Positions 1-6,311 are shown, counted from the first letter of the stretch. The stretch: DNA of 6,544 nucleotides from Verrucomicrobiota bacterium (GCA_003219115.1 QHPN01000174.1:1-6544), one strand, 5' to 3'. Program-made: numbers and translations. The notes: generated by a model not told the origin, from the letters alone.

Positions 1-87
1 GAACCCGGTCACGTCAAATTCTTCTCGATATTCGCGCATGAGCGCGGCGCCGAGACGTCCACCGGAACCGATGATTACAATTTTCAT
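1..87 (-). CDS. rmlD: dTDP-4-dehydrorhamnose reductase-like protein, N-terminal fragment (gene runs off the window)
   Basis: Only the first 29 codons are present, reading leftwards from an ATG at 87. They give a beta strand followed by a Gly-rich turn, MKIVIIGSGGRLGAAL, which is the Rossmann NAD(P)-binding start of an extended short-chain dehydrogenase/reductase; RmlD proteins begin this way (ILxTGxxGQLG). RmlD reduces dTDP-4-dehydro-L-rhamnose to dTDP-L-rhamnose in the cytoplasm. The name rests mostly on position: the complete rmlB lies directly upstream on the same strand. Other sugar-nucleotide epimerases or reductases would look the same over this stretch. There is no Shine-Dalgarno-like sequence before the ATG. 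Instead the arm of a palindromic repeat (88-100) touches the start codon, so translation may depend on coupling or on RNA folding. Confidence 0.6.
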   Translation of the reverse strand, partial: MKIVIIGSGGRLGAALMREYREEFDVTGF

Positions 88-185
88 GTTGTAGCTGCCG
101 CCGTCTCTGGCGGCAGAACTAATAAACTGCCGGTGAGCAGCCTTCGCCGAGCTACGGCCCGCCAAGGGACACCGGCAGCTACAAC
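88..185. repeat. Nested palindromic intergenic element between rmlB and rmlD
   Basis: A perfect 13-bp inverted repeat bounds this element: GTTGTAGCTGCCG at 88-100 and its reverse complement at 173-185. Inside it are three further pairings. CTGCCGCC (95-102) pairs with GGCGGCAG (109-116) across a 6-nt loop. CTGCCGGTG (127-135) pairs with CACCGGCAG (170-178). GCCG (146-149) pairs with CGGC (155-158). The outer arm and the two longer inner stems share bases, so they cannot all form at once. The sequence has no coding character. It looks like a REP/MITE-type dispersed element; the copy number cannot be judged from one window. Its left end abuts the rmlD ATG, so in the rmlB-rmlD transcript it would form structure at the ribosome entry site. 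Confidence 0.7.
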
Positions 186-216
186 ACGCAGGGCCAAAAT
201 CATTTAGTAGCGCTTG

Positions 217-1206
217 TCAGTATCTTTCCGCGCGTTCGAGCAACGCTTCCCACCAGGATGGATTGGCGATGTACCACTGGATAGTCGAATCGAGCCCTTC
301 TTTGAAACTTTTTCGCGGTTTCCATTTCAACTCGCCACGTGCGCGCGCCGAGTCGATCGCGTAACGCCGGTCGTGGCCCAGCCTGTCGGTTACAAATGAA
401 ATCAGGGTCTCTGGTTTGCCCAGTTTCTTCAGAATCATTTTGACAAGATTTAGATTCACCAGTTCGCCATCGCCTCCGAAATTATAAATCGCCCCCGGTT
501 TCCCTTCCAAGAGCGCGGCCACAATCGCAGCGCAATGATCCTGGACATGAATCCAATCGCGCACGTTGAGGCCGTCGCCATAGACCGGGAGAGGATCGTC
601 GCGCAACGCCTTGATAATCATGAGCGGAATTAATTTTTCCGGAAATTGATACGGCCCGTAGTTATTCGAACAGCGCGTCACGATCACTTCCTGGCCGTAG
701 GTCTTGTGGCAGGCGAGCGCGAGAAGATCGGCGCCGGCTTTGCTCGAGGAATAGGGCGAACTCGGATTGAGGGGCGATTTCTCGGTGAATTTGCCGGTCT
801 TTCCAAGCGAGCCATAAACTTCGTCGGTCGAAATCTGAACAAAGCGCTGCACGCCATGCCGGCGCGCGCAATCCAGCAGCACGCTCGTGCCAACGACATT
901 GGTATGAATGAAATTGAGCGGCGAATTGATGCTGCGGTCGACATGCGACTCAGCAGCAAAATTAATCACGGCGTAAAATTGGTGCTCGGTCATGAGCGCG
1001 TCCATTTGGTCGGCATTAGCAATATCGGCTTTGAAAAATTCGTAGCGTTCGCCATGTTCCTCGACCACGCCATCAAGATTGGCGAGATTACCGGCGTAAG
1101 TGAGCGCATCGACGTTGGTCACGCTGGCCGGCTTGTAATGTTGCAAAATATACCGAATAAAATTGCTCCCGATGAAACCGCAGCCGCCCGTCACGAGAAT
1201 GCGCAT
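217..1206 (-). CDS. rmlB: dTDP-glucose 4,6-dehydratase
   Basis: The 329-residue product converts dTDP-D-glucose to dTDP-4-dehydro-6-deoxy-D-glucose, the second step towards dTDP-L-rhamnose and other deoxyhexoses, using bound NAD+ in the cytoplasm. Visible motifs are the Rossmann glycine motif TGGCGFIGSN (residues 6-15), the AAESHVDRS segment (84-92), the TDE catalytic triplet (T127, D128, E129), the YxxxK pair (Y152, K156), NNYGPYQFPEKLIP (181-194) and a substrate-binding stretch around NVRDWIHVQDH (214-224). All are typical of RmlB, and the length is close to the usual 330-360. I chose the ATG at 1206 because the Rossmann strand begins there. The frame stays open to 1290, but that extension (MWTLCVALKG...) is not family-like and runs into repeats. 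One deviation is GDGELVNLNLV (245-255), where the family usually has a NNERTN-like sequence. The rmlD-like gene follows 129 bp downstream. Confidence 0.95.
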   Translation of the reverse strand: MRILVTGGCGFIGSNFIRYILQHYKPASVTNVDALTYAGNLANLDGVVEEHGERYEFFKADIANADQMDALMTEHQFYAVINFAAESHVDRSINSPLNFIHTNVVGTSVLLDCARRHGVQRFVQISTDEVYGSLGKTGKFTEKSPLNPSSPYSSSKAGADLLALACHKTYGQEVIVTRCSNNYGPYQFPEKLIPLMIIKALRDDPLPVYGDGLNVRDWIHVQDHCAAIVAALLEGKPGAIYNFGGDGELVNLNLVKMILKKLGKPETLISFVTDRLGHDRRYAIDSARARGELKWKPRKSFKEGLDSTIQWYIANPSWWEALLERAERY

Positions 1207-1276
1207 TGCAGCGCGTACTAGCAGCGGGGAACGTGGCGCGCTAGCAGATTTTCCGATGCTGCCTTTCAAAGCAACA

Positions 1277-1303
1277 CACAAAGTCCACAAAGGTCACAAC
1301 GGA
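1277..1303 (+). repeat. Left array of three 9-bp units flanking the GxxExxY gene
   Basis: Three consecutive 9-mers are visible: CACAAAGTC (1277-1285), CACAAAGGT (1286-1294) and CACAACGGA (1295-1303). The last base is the A of the downstream ATG. Bases 1286-1302 recur as a perfect 17-bp inverted copy at 1714-1730. The middle unit supplies AAAGG about nine bases before the ATG, so the repeat also appears to provide the ribosome-binding site of the gene. On the other strand the array lies in the leader region of rmlB. Confidence 0.8.
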
Positions 1304-1713
1304 TGACTGAGAATGAAATTGCCAAACACATTTTGGACGCTGCCTTTCTTGTCCATACCAGGCTTGGTCCGGGTGTTTTTGAATCGGTCTACGAAGTTCT
1401 ACTCGCGTATGAGCTGCGAAAGAAAGGTTTAACGGTCGAGCGGCAAAAGCCGATGTCGATTACCTATGATGGTGTTCGATTCGATGAGGCATTCCGATCG
1501 GATTTAGTTGTGAACGGAAAAGTCATCTCGGAACTTAAGTCCGTCGAAAAATTGTCTGCCGTTCACGCGAAACAGGTCCTCACTCAGTTGCGTTTAAGTG
1601 GATTGAAGCTTGGGTTACTCATCAACTTCGGCGAGGCGCATCTAAAGAATGGAATTAAACGAATTATCAACGGCCAACTAGAAGACAAAGATCCCGCTGA
1701 CATTTCTTGGTGA
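1303..1713 (+). CDS. GxxExxY protein (PD-(D/E)XK nuclease-superfamily-like)
   Basis: This 136-residue protein matches the small GxxExxY family (TIGR04256, related to PF13366). The naming motif is G24-x-x-E27-x-x-Y30 within LGPGVFESVYE. Further on come R65-x-D67-L-V-V and then E77-L-K79, which fit the D and ExK of a PD-(D/E)XK nuclease core, with E27 as the helix acidic residue. The C-terminal part has LRLSGLKLGLLINFG (106-120), the family's typical last helix and strand. Length is normal, with no frameshift. The biochemical role of the family is not established; nuclease activity is an inference from the motif. The gene is divergent from rmlB and has no functional link to the sugar genes. By eye its base composition is more A-rich than its neighbours. 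Mirrored 9-bp repeat arrays touch both the start and the stop codon, which suggests that gene and repeats moved in together. Confidence 0.88.
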   Translation: MTENEIAKHILDAAFLVHTRLGPGVFESVYEVLLAYELRKKGLTVERQKPMSITYDGVRFDEAFRSDLVVNGKVISELKSVEKLSAVHAKQVLTQLRLSGLKLGLLINFGEAHLKNGIKRIINGQLEDKDPADISW

Positions 1714-1739
1714 CCGTTGTGACCTTTGTGTCCGTCGTG
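1713..1739 (-). repeat. Right array of three 9-bp units, inverted copy of the left array
   Basis: Read on the minus strand this stretch gives CACGACGGA (1739-1731), CACAAAGGT (1730-1722) and CACAACGGT (1721-1713), the same unit family and nearly the same order as the left array at 1277-1303. The shared core is a perfect 17-bp inverted repeat (1714-1730 against 1286-1302) that begins on the base after the TGA stop. It ends 14 bases before the start codon of the next gene, so it also forms part of that gene's leader. Confidence 0.8.
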
Positions 1740-1753
1740 CGAGAAATTCCGAA

Positions 1754-3328
1754 ATGAAGTACCTCACCAGCGTTGGCCCTCGAAGTATAAGCGCACCCGA
1801 TTACGATAAAGTCGGGGCCTGGCAAACGCGCTTCGCGGAAATCGATTGGGTTCCGTGGATGATTATCGCACTGGCCGCCTTCCTCCGCTTTTTTCTGCTC
1901 GGGATCAAGCCGCCGCATTTTGACGAAGGGATAAACGGCTGGTTTGTCGATCAAGTGATGAAGAACGGGTTCTACAGATACGACCCGACAAATTACCACG
2001 GTCCACTGCACTTTTACGTTTTGCTGCTCTCGCAAACTTTGTTCGGCCGAAATCTCTGGGCCTTACGTCTACCGGTCGTGCTCGTAAGCATCATCTGCGT
2101 CTGGCTGACGATGAAATTCGCGCCGTTTGTCGGGCGAACGGTGACTCGCATGGCGGCGCTGGCCATGGCGGTTTCACCGGGCTTCGTTTTCTATGGCCGT
2201 TACTCGATCCACGAAGTCTGGTTGGTGCTCTTTTCGATGTTGTTCATTCTAGGCGTGCTCGGTCTCTGGAAATTTGGAACGCCGGACTATCTTTGGTGCG
2301 TCGGCATGGGAGTGGTCGGCATGGTCCTGACGAAAGAAACCTATATTATCCATCTAGGCTGCGCGATCGTTGCGGTGCCGGTTCTGCTGATTTCCAACGC
2401 GCTCGATCGGCCTCCTGACGCGCGGCCAGCCCGGCAAAGCTGGGATTATGTCGATCTTGCAATGGTCCTCGTGACCGGCATTGCGCTGCTCGTCTTTTTT
2501 TATTCCGGAACATTCTTTCACTGGAGTGGTGTAAAAGGGCTCTACCAAGCCTACGCCGCCTGGTTTGCCACCGGCCACGAGGGGCATGGCCATGAAAAGC
2601 CGTGGCATTACTGGGTATCGACGTTGATCGTGCGCTATGAGTGGCCCGTTCTCGCGGGCTTAATTTTCTGTTTGTCTTATCAGCGCTTCAAGAACGTCAG
2701 TCTGCGTTATCTCGCGATCTACGGCATTGGGACGCTGATTGCTTACAGCATTGTCCGTTATAAAACGCCCTGGTGCATCATCAGCTTTATCTGGCCCTTT
2801 TTGTTCATCTTCGGGGCGGCACTCGTTATCGTTCCTCTAAGATATCGTCTCGCGACATATGTTATATCGGCAACACTATTGTGCGCTTCGCTTGGATCGA
2901 CAATCTGGCTCAATTACTTTCGCTGCACAACGGACAGTGAGCCTTACGTTTATGTCCAAACCTACAACGACATTTATAAATTGACCGATCCGTTGTTCAC
3001 CCTCGTCCGGCGAAATCCAGTTTACTATCAGTTGACCGGGCACATTATCCGCACCAGCGCTTATCCGCTACCGTGGATGCTGGATGATTTTCCGCATATC
3101 GGTTATTACGAGCAGGGCAATCTTCCCCCAAAACTCGATGCCGCTTTTCTCCTCGTGCAGGAGGATCGAATCGCCGATGTCGAATCGAAATTACATGAGG
3201 CTTATTACACCGAACCTATGCGGATTCGTGCCTACCAGGACCTTTCGAAAGTGTATTTCAACGCCAAGGTTTTCAAGGATGTCTTTCCTGGCCGGCGACC
3301 CGAGTTCAAAGGAAAAGGGCCCGGTTAG
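1754..3328 (+). CDS. Agl23-like membrane protein, GT-C / PMT (glycosyltransferase 39) superfamily
   Basis: The 524-residue polytopic protein resembles the TIGR03663 family, named flippase-activity-associated protein Agl23 in archaea and also found in bacteria. About 11-12 hydrophobic segments lie between residues 33 and 387, starting with WMIIALAAFLRFFLLG. After the first comes a loop with the acidic pair D57-E58 (PPHFDEGINGWF) and then YDPTNYHGPLHFY (76-88), the layout of GT-C transferases that use lipid-phosphate sugar donors, in which the first loop holds the catalytic acid. A His-rich loop GHEGHGHEKPWHYW (274-287) and YKTPWCIISFIWP (336-348) are further family-like landmarks. Residues from about 388 on form a soluble, probably periplasmic tail. 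The likely role is transfer or handling of lipid-linked sugar at the outer face of the inner membrane; substrate unknown. The ATG at 1754 has a modest GAGAA eight bases upstream. The next gene begins 18 bp downstream, so the two are probably co-transcribed. Confidence 0.75.
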   Translation: MKYLTSVGPRSISAPDYDKVGAWQTRFAEIDWVPWMIIALAAFLRFFLLGIKPPHFDEGINGWFVDQVMKNGFYRYDPTNYHGPLHFYVLLLSQTLFGRNLWALRLPVVLVSIICVWLTMKFAPFVGRTVTRMAALAMAVSPGFVFYGRYSIHEVWLVLFSMLFILGVLGLWKFGTPDYLWCVGMGVVGMVLTKETYIIHLGCAIVAVPVLLISNALDRPPDARPARQSWDYVDLAMVLVTGIALLVFFYSGTFFHWSGVKGLYQAYAAWFATGHEGHGHEKPWHYWVSTLIVRYEWPVLAGLIFCLSYQRFKNVSLRYLAIYGIGTLIAYSIVRYKTPWCIISFIWPFLFIFGAALVIVPLRYRLATYVISATLLCASLGSTIWLNYFRCTTDSEPYVYVQTYNDIYKLTDPLFTLVRRNPVYYQLTGHIIRTSAYPLPWMLDDFPHIGYYEQGNLPPKLDAAFLLVQEDRIADVESKLHEAYYTEPMRIRAYQDLSKVYFNAKVFKDVFPGRRPEFKGKGPG

Positions 3329-3346
3329 GGACATGGTGCGCTGGCA

Positions 3347-5356
3347 ATGAAATGGCTTTCCGCCGGGGTAACTTTCGTCAACTGTTCGACCGTTTGCGGC
3401 CTGATTCTCGGGATGGTAGGCGGCGGCCTGACCTTCTCGATCGCGGCCATCTCGATTTTATTCGGCGCGGCTATTGCAGCATATCTAATAGCCTCGGATT
3501 CTAAGCCTGATGTCTTAGAATCGTCGAAAGCGCAAGCAAACATTTGTCCCGACGCGAGATGGCAACAGCGTCGCGGCGCAGATGTCGTGTTGCAGCATTC
3601 TTCTTTCGTTAAATATCGGCATGCATGGAAATGGATCTTGGCAGCATGTTTCGCCATTTTCGCATTTCGCTCCTTTTGCTGGCTGCTTTACATCGACAGC
3701 GAGGAGCTGAAAATCCAATCGCCGAACAATCTCGGCGATCTCGCGCTGCACATCACTTATATCAAAAATTTCGCGAACGGGGTTTCTCTCTGGCCGGACA
3801 ATCCCATCTACGTCTTCAGCAAACTAAGATATCCGGCGGGCATTGATTTGTTCAATGCCCTGTTTTGCTGTCTGCATATTGATCTAACACGAAGCTTGGT
3901 CTGGACCGGACTGCTGGCTTCGCTTGCGACCTTTTACGCTTTTTATCGCTGGGGCGGTTCCTTTGCGGTGGCCGGCTTTCTCTTTAACGGCGGCTTCGCC
4001 GGGTTCCAAATACTCCGCTCTTCGACGTTTCTTAAATTCCTCGATTATCAAGGCGATAAAACTATCGCGTGGAAGAGTATCCCACTGGCGATGTTCGTGA
4101 CGCAACGCGGGATGCTCTATGCGATTCCAGCCGGTCTGCTTCTGCTCTGGCACTGGCGGGACAAGTTCTATGGTGCAGAAACCCGGCAAGATCGACCCGC
4201 TTCGCGCCCAACGGGCAGCCGATTGAATCAATCAGCTGGGTCGCCCAGCTCCTTCCATTCGCCTCCTTCTCCGAGTGGATCGTCTCCGATTGAAGGAACT
4301 GCCCGGCCTCGCCGGGCCTGGCGACATCATCGGCTCCTGCCATTCTGGGGAGAGCTTTCCATTTATGCGTCGATGCCGCTGTTCCATGTCCACACTTTTC
4401 TCGCCCTCTCGGGTGTTCTCGTCTGCTTGTTTCTCTGCGGCGACGCGCCAATGCGCCGGCACATTGCGATCCTGATCGCGAGCGCATTTCTTCCAGCCAC
4501 TTTCTTCGTCTGGTCGATCAGCGATAATTTTCGCGCTGCATCCATGCTGGAGTGGAACCGCGGTTGGGTTATGCACGATCCCGAGCTTGGCCGGCCAACC
4601 ATTTTCCAATTCTGGTTCGCAAATTTCGGGATCTTTATTCCGCTTGCGCTTTATCTGCTCGGTGTCTGCTGGTGGCGCCTTTGGAAATCCGGCATCCATT
4701 GGAATAAAAAAATGCCGGGAAAAATCGCGTTTCTTCTGCCGGCCGCTGCAATTTTTATTTCCGGTCTGCTCTTTAAATTTGCGCCGTGGGAATGGGACAA
4801 CTTAAAGCTCATGATCTGGGCCTACTTTCTTGTCCTTCCATTTCTATGGACCGATCTGATCGCGCGATGGCCTCTCGAGGTGCGCGTCGTCGTCTGTATC
4901 GCACTCTTCGCCTCCGGGTTTGTCAGCTTGTTCGGCGGCCTCGCGGCGGGAAGGACAGGCTTTGGATTTGCGAATCGCGCAGAACTCGATGAGGTCGGTG
5001 CTGCGATTCGAAACGTGCCGGTGGAAGCGCGTTTCGCCGCGTATCCGCTCTACAATCATCCTCTTTTACTTCAGGGTCGAAAGGTCGTGCTCGGTTATCC
5101 AGGACATCTTTGGACGCAGGGTTTTAATTACGCAGGGACGGAGAATCAACTTCGCCAGTTGATGGAAGGCGCGGGAAACTGGCGAGAAATCGCGCGTGGC
5201 CTGCGTACTCGTTATCTATTTTGGGGGCGAGAAGAACAAAGCAATTACCGAACGAGCAAGCGGCCGTGGGAAAAGGCCGCCTGGTTAACTGCGTCTGGCG
5301 ATTGGGGCGCAATTTACGATTTGGAGCAGCCGCCGCAACCTTCCGCGGCGCACTGA
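3347..5356 (+). CDS. Uncharacterised polytopic membrane protein, possibly GT-C glycosyltransferase-like
   Basis: This is a 669-residue integral membrane protein that I cannot assign to a named family. Two hydrophobic segments lie within residues 4-50, followed by a polar linker (51-93), a membrane segment at 94-115 and then a loop with LGDLALHITYIKNFANG (129-145) and WPDNPIY (149-155). The acidic residue plus His in this first loop recalls GT-C proteins. Later landmarks are MPLFHVHTFLALSG (343-356), FKFAPWEWDNLKLMIW (476-491) and a soluble C-terminal domain with YNHPLLLQGRKVVLGYPGHL (569-588). The cluster of His, Gly and Tyr residues there looks conserved and functional. Residues about 277-328 are Pro/Ser/Arg-rich and seem to be an insert in the loop between two membrane segments. 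The start at 3347 is the first ATG of the frame after the upstream stop, but it has only a weak ribosome-binding site; coupling to the preceding gene is plausible. The preceding Agl23-like gene suggests a joint role in surface glycan assembly. Confidence 0.65.
   Translation: MKWLSAGVTFVNCSTVCGLILGMVGGGLTFSIAAISILFGAAIAAYLIASDSKPDVLESSKAQANICPDARWQQRRGADVVLQHSSFVKYRHAWKWILAACFAIFAFRSFCWLLYIDSEELKIQSPNNLGDLALHITYIKNFANGVSLWPDNPIYVFSKLRYPAGIDLFNALFCCLHIDLTRSLVWTGLLASLATFYAFYRWGGSFAVAGFLFNGGFAGFQILRSSTFLKFLDYQGDKTIAWKSIPLAMFVTQRGMLYAIPAGLLLLWHWRDKFYGAETRQDRPASRPTGSRLNQSAGSPSSFHSPPSPSGSSPIEGTARPRRAWRHHRLLPFWGELSIYASMPLFHVHTFLALSGVLVCLFLCGDAPMRRHIAILIASAFLPATFFVWSISDNFRAASMLEWNRGWVMHDPELGRPTIFQFWFANFGIFIPLALYLLGVCWWRLWKSGIHWNKKMPGKIAFLLPAAAIFISGLLFKFAPWEWDNLKLMIWAYFLVLPFLWTDLIARWPLEVRVVVCIALFASGFVSLFGGLAAGRTGFGFANRAELDEVGAAIRNVPVEARFAAYPLYNHPLLLQGRKVVLGYPGHLWTQGFNYAGTENQLRQLMEGAGNWREIARGLRTRYLFWGREEQSNYRTSKRPWEKAAWLTASGDWGAIYDLEQPPQPSAAH
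3497..3522. repeat. Strong hairpin inside the coding region of the second membrane protein
   Basis: GATTCTAAG (3497-3505) and CTTAGAATC (3514-3522) form a perfect 9-bp stem with an 8-nt loop. This encodes part of a polar linker (residues 51-59, DSKPDVLES) between two membrane regions. A second, weaker pair, CGACGC (3550-3555) with GCGTCG (3568-3573), lies in the same linker. A stem this long is unusual inside a gene and may mark a small inserted repeat. Confidence 0.5.
4176..4332. repeat. Hairpin-rich in-frame insert within the second membrane protein gene
   Basis: This stretch contains two tight perfect hairpins: AGCTGGG (4234-4240) with CCCAGCT (4244-4250), and GCCCGGC (4301-4307) with GCCGGGC (4311-4317), each with a 7-bp stem and a 3-nt loop. 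It also holds an odd-length palindrome GATTGAATCAATC (4221-4233), a 9-bp direct repeat CCGATTGAA (4219-4227 and 4286-4294) and a 7-bp inverted pair CGGGCAG / CTGCCCG (4212-4218 and 4299-4305). The encoded residues (about 277-328) are low complexity and hydrophilic, between hydrophobic sequences that read like one continuous membrane protein. An in-frame palindromic element is inferred; exact borders are uncertain. Confidence 0.5.
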
Positions 5357-5365
5357 AATCTCGTC

Positions 5366-5824
5366 TCAATCCGGCGCCGGGCCGGGTGCGATGCTTAGGA
5401 CGATTTGCCCGGCGGCAACCTGTTTCTCATTGACCAGCGCCTCGACCTTGAATTGCAACAGCTCGTCGATCCCAGCCAATTTTTCAGCGCGCAAAACAAT
5501 CCGTTCCTGCGGACGCACCGCATGAAAAAATTTCATTCCCCGAATCGCTGAGAGCAAAAATCGCGGTCTTGCATCTTCCGGATGCGCCGCGGCCGCCGCG
5601 ATGCCAGCCGTTTGCGCGAGCGCTTCTGTCAGGATCACGCCCGGCACGAGTGGGTTGTCTGGAAAATGACCGGCGAACATTGGATCGTCGCTTTCAAAGG
5701 TGGTCGCGCATTCCGCGAAAATGCCGGGATCGCACGCGATCAGTTCCTGCACGAAAACGAACGGCGGACGGTGCGGCAAGCCAAGATCGACAATCGATTT
5801 CGGCGCGTTTCTCGTTTTCCTCAC
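5366..5824 (-). CDS. fabZ: FabZ-like (3R)-hydroxyacyl-ACP dehydratase
   Basis: This 152-residue hotdog-fold protein probably dehydrates (3R)-hydroxyacyl-ACP to trans-2-enoyl-ACP in the cytoplasm. LPHRPPFVFVQEL (16-28) corresponds to the family's LPHRYPFLLVD. AGHFPDNPLVPGVILTEALA (51-70) carries the catalytic pair, H53 and E67, spaced as in FabZ. The later RFLLSAIRGMKFFHAVRPQE (88-107) is also family-like. Length is typical. The start is GTG (5824-5822), with GGAAAG about nine bases upstream; no in-frame ATG precedes the LPHR motif. The TGA of the upstream lipoprotein gene ends 21 bp before it, so the two form one transcript unit. It does not sit beside lpxA or lpxD as housekeeping fabZ often does, so it could be an accessory dehydratase, for example for a specialised lipid or polyene pathway; the acyl substrate is unknown. 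Confidence 0.85.
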   Translation of the reverse strand: MRKTRNAPKSIVDLGLPHRPPFVFVQELIACDPGIFAECATTFESDDPMFAGHFPDNPLVPGVILTEALAQTAGIAAAAAHPEDARPRFLLSAIRGMKFFHAVRPQERIVLRAEKLAGIDELLQFKVEALVNEKQVAAGQIVLSIAPGPAPD

Positions 5825-5845
5825 GCGCGTGAACTTTCCGGCAGG

Positions 5846-6307
5846 TCAGCCGCTAACGAAATAAGCGAACTTCCAGCTCCCGTTGACACGACGAACGCCC
5901 GCGCGGTAACCATCGTAGTTGAGCGCTGGCTCGGCGAACTGCGGTGGCGCAACCATGTAATCGCCTTTCTTTACAAATTTTTCCGAAAGAATGCCCTGTA
6001 ATTCCGGCCAAAGCCCCTGCTCTTCCCAATATTGAAACACGCCGTTGCCCGAAGCCTCTGGATTAAGCCTGTATCCAAAATCGTCGGTCATCATCGTAGA
6101 GAGCGTTTTCACATCGTGAGCTGCGACCGCTTTCCGCAGCCGCCCGACAAACGCGTCAAAATCGACATCGGCATTTTCTTCGCGCGGCTGGGGTGCGGTC
6201 TTCTTGGTCAGCTCCGCCTTCTTCTCTTTCTGTTTTCGGGTGAACGTTTGGCAACCGCTTATACCAATCGCGAGCACGAGCAGGACGGAAGCTATTTTCT
6301 TCATCAC
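5846..6307 (-). CDS. Small lipoprotein with possible NTF2/SnoaL-like domain
   Basis: The 153-residue product begins with a lipoprotein signal: MMKKIA, then a hydrophobic stretch, then ISGC with the lipidated Cys at 19, so it should be anchored in a membrane facing the periplasm. A Lys/Glu-rich linker (22-46) follows. The C-terminal domain (about 48-153) has FDAFVGRLRKAVAAHDVKTL followed by STMMTDDFGY and ends in RRVNGSWKFAYFVSG. A helix, a short acidic turn and a terminal beta strand ending in a W-x-F motif are the pattern of NTF2/SnoaL-like stress or binding domains; that assignment is tentative. The start may be either ATG of the tandem pair (6307 or 6304). AGGG lies only a few bases before them, which favours the second. 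It is 21 bp upstream of the FabZ-like gene and in the same direction. Function is unknown. Confidence 0.75.
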   Translation of the reverse strand: MMKKIASVLLVLAIGISGCQTFTRKQKEKKAELTKKTAPQPREENADVDFDAFVGRLRKAVAAHDVKTLSTMMTDDFGYRLNPEASGNGVFQYWEEQGLWPELQGILSEKFVKKGDYMVAPPQFAEPALNYDGYRAGVRRVNGSWKFAYFVSG

Positions 6308-6311
6308 CCTA

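Noticed and set aside
88..185. Rho-independent terminator or riboswitch downstream of rmlB
   Set aside because: There is strong stem potential but no T run on the transcribed strand and no aptamer pattern that I recognise. A dispersed palindromic repeat explains it better.
646..1221. 191-codon frame on the plus strand across rmlB
   Set aside because: It is antisense to a gene with complete family motifs and its translation shows no domain; it is a coding shadow.
1207..1290. Longer N-terminus for RmlB starting at 1290
   Set aside because: The extra 28 residues precede the Rossmann strand that is normally at the very N-terminus, and they are encoded partly by the 9-bp repeat array.
1277..1739. 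CRISPR array
   Set aside because: Units are only 9 bp, contiguous without spacers, and there are just three per side.
1667..2035. 122-codon minus-strand frame covering the right repeat array and the start of the Agl23-like gene
   Set aside because: It overlaps two well-supported plus-strand genes and has no family features.
4062..4699. Antisense frames of 141 and 155 codons opposite the second membrane protein
   Set aside because: They have compositions typical of shadow frames, no ribosome-binding sites and no recognisable domains. Only the part over the insert is noteworthy, and it is reported as a repeat.
5260..5280. 6-bp inverted repeat GCGGCC / GGCCGC near the 3' end of the second membrane protein gene
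   Set aside because: It is short and GC-rich within coding sequence, and expected by chance.
5340..5400. Bidirectional terminator between the convergent genes
   Set aside because: Only 9 bp separate the two stop codons. GC-rich sequence nearby has no clear stem followed by a T run on either strand.
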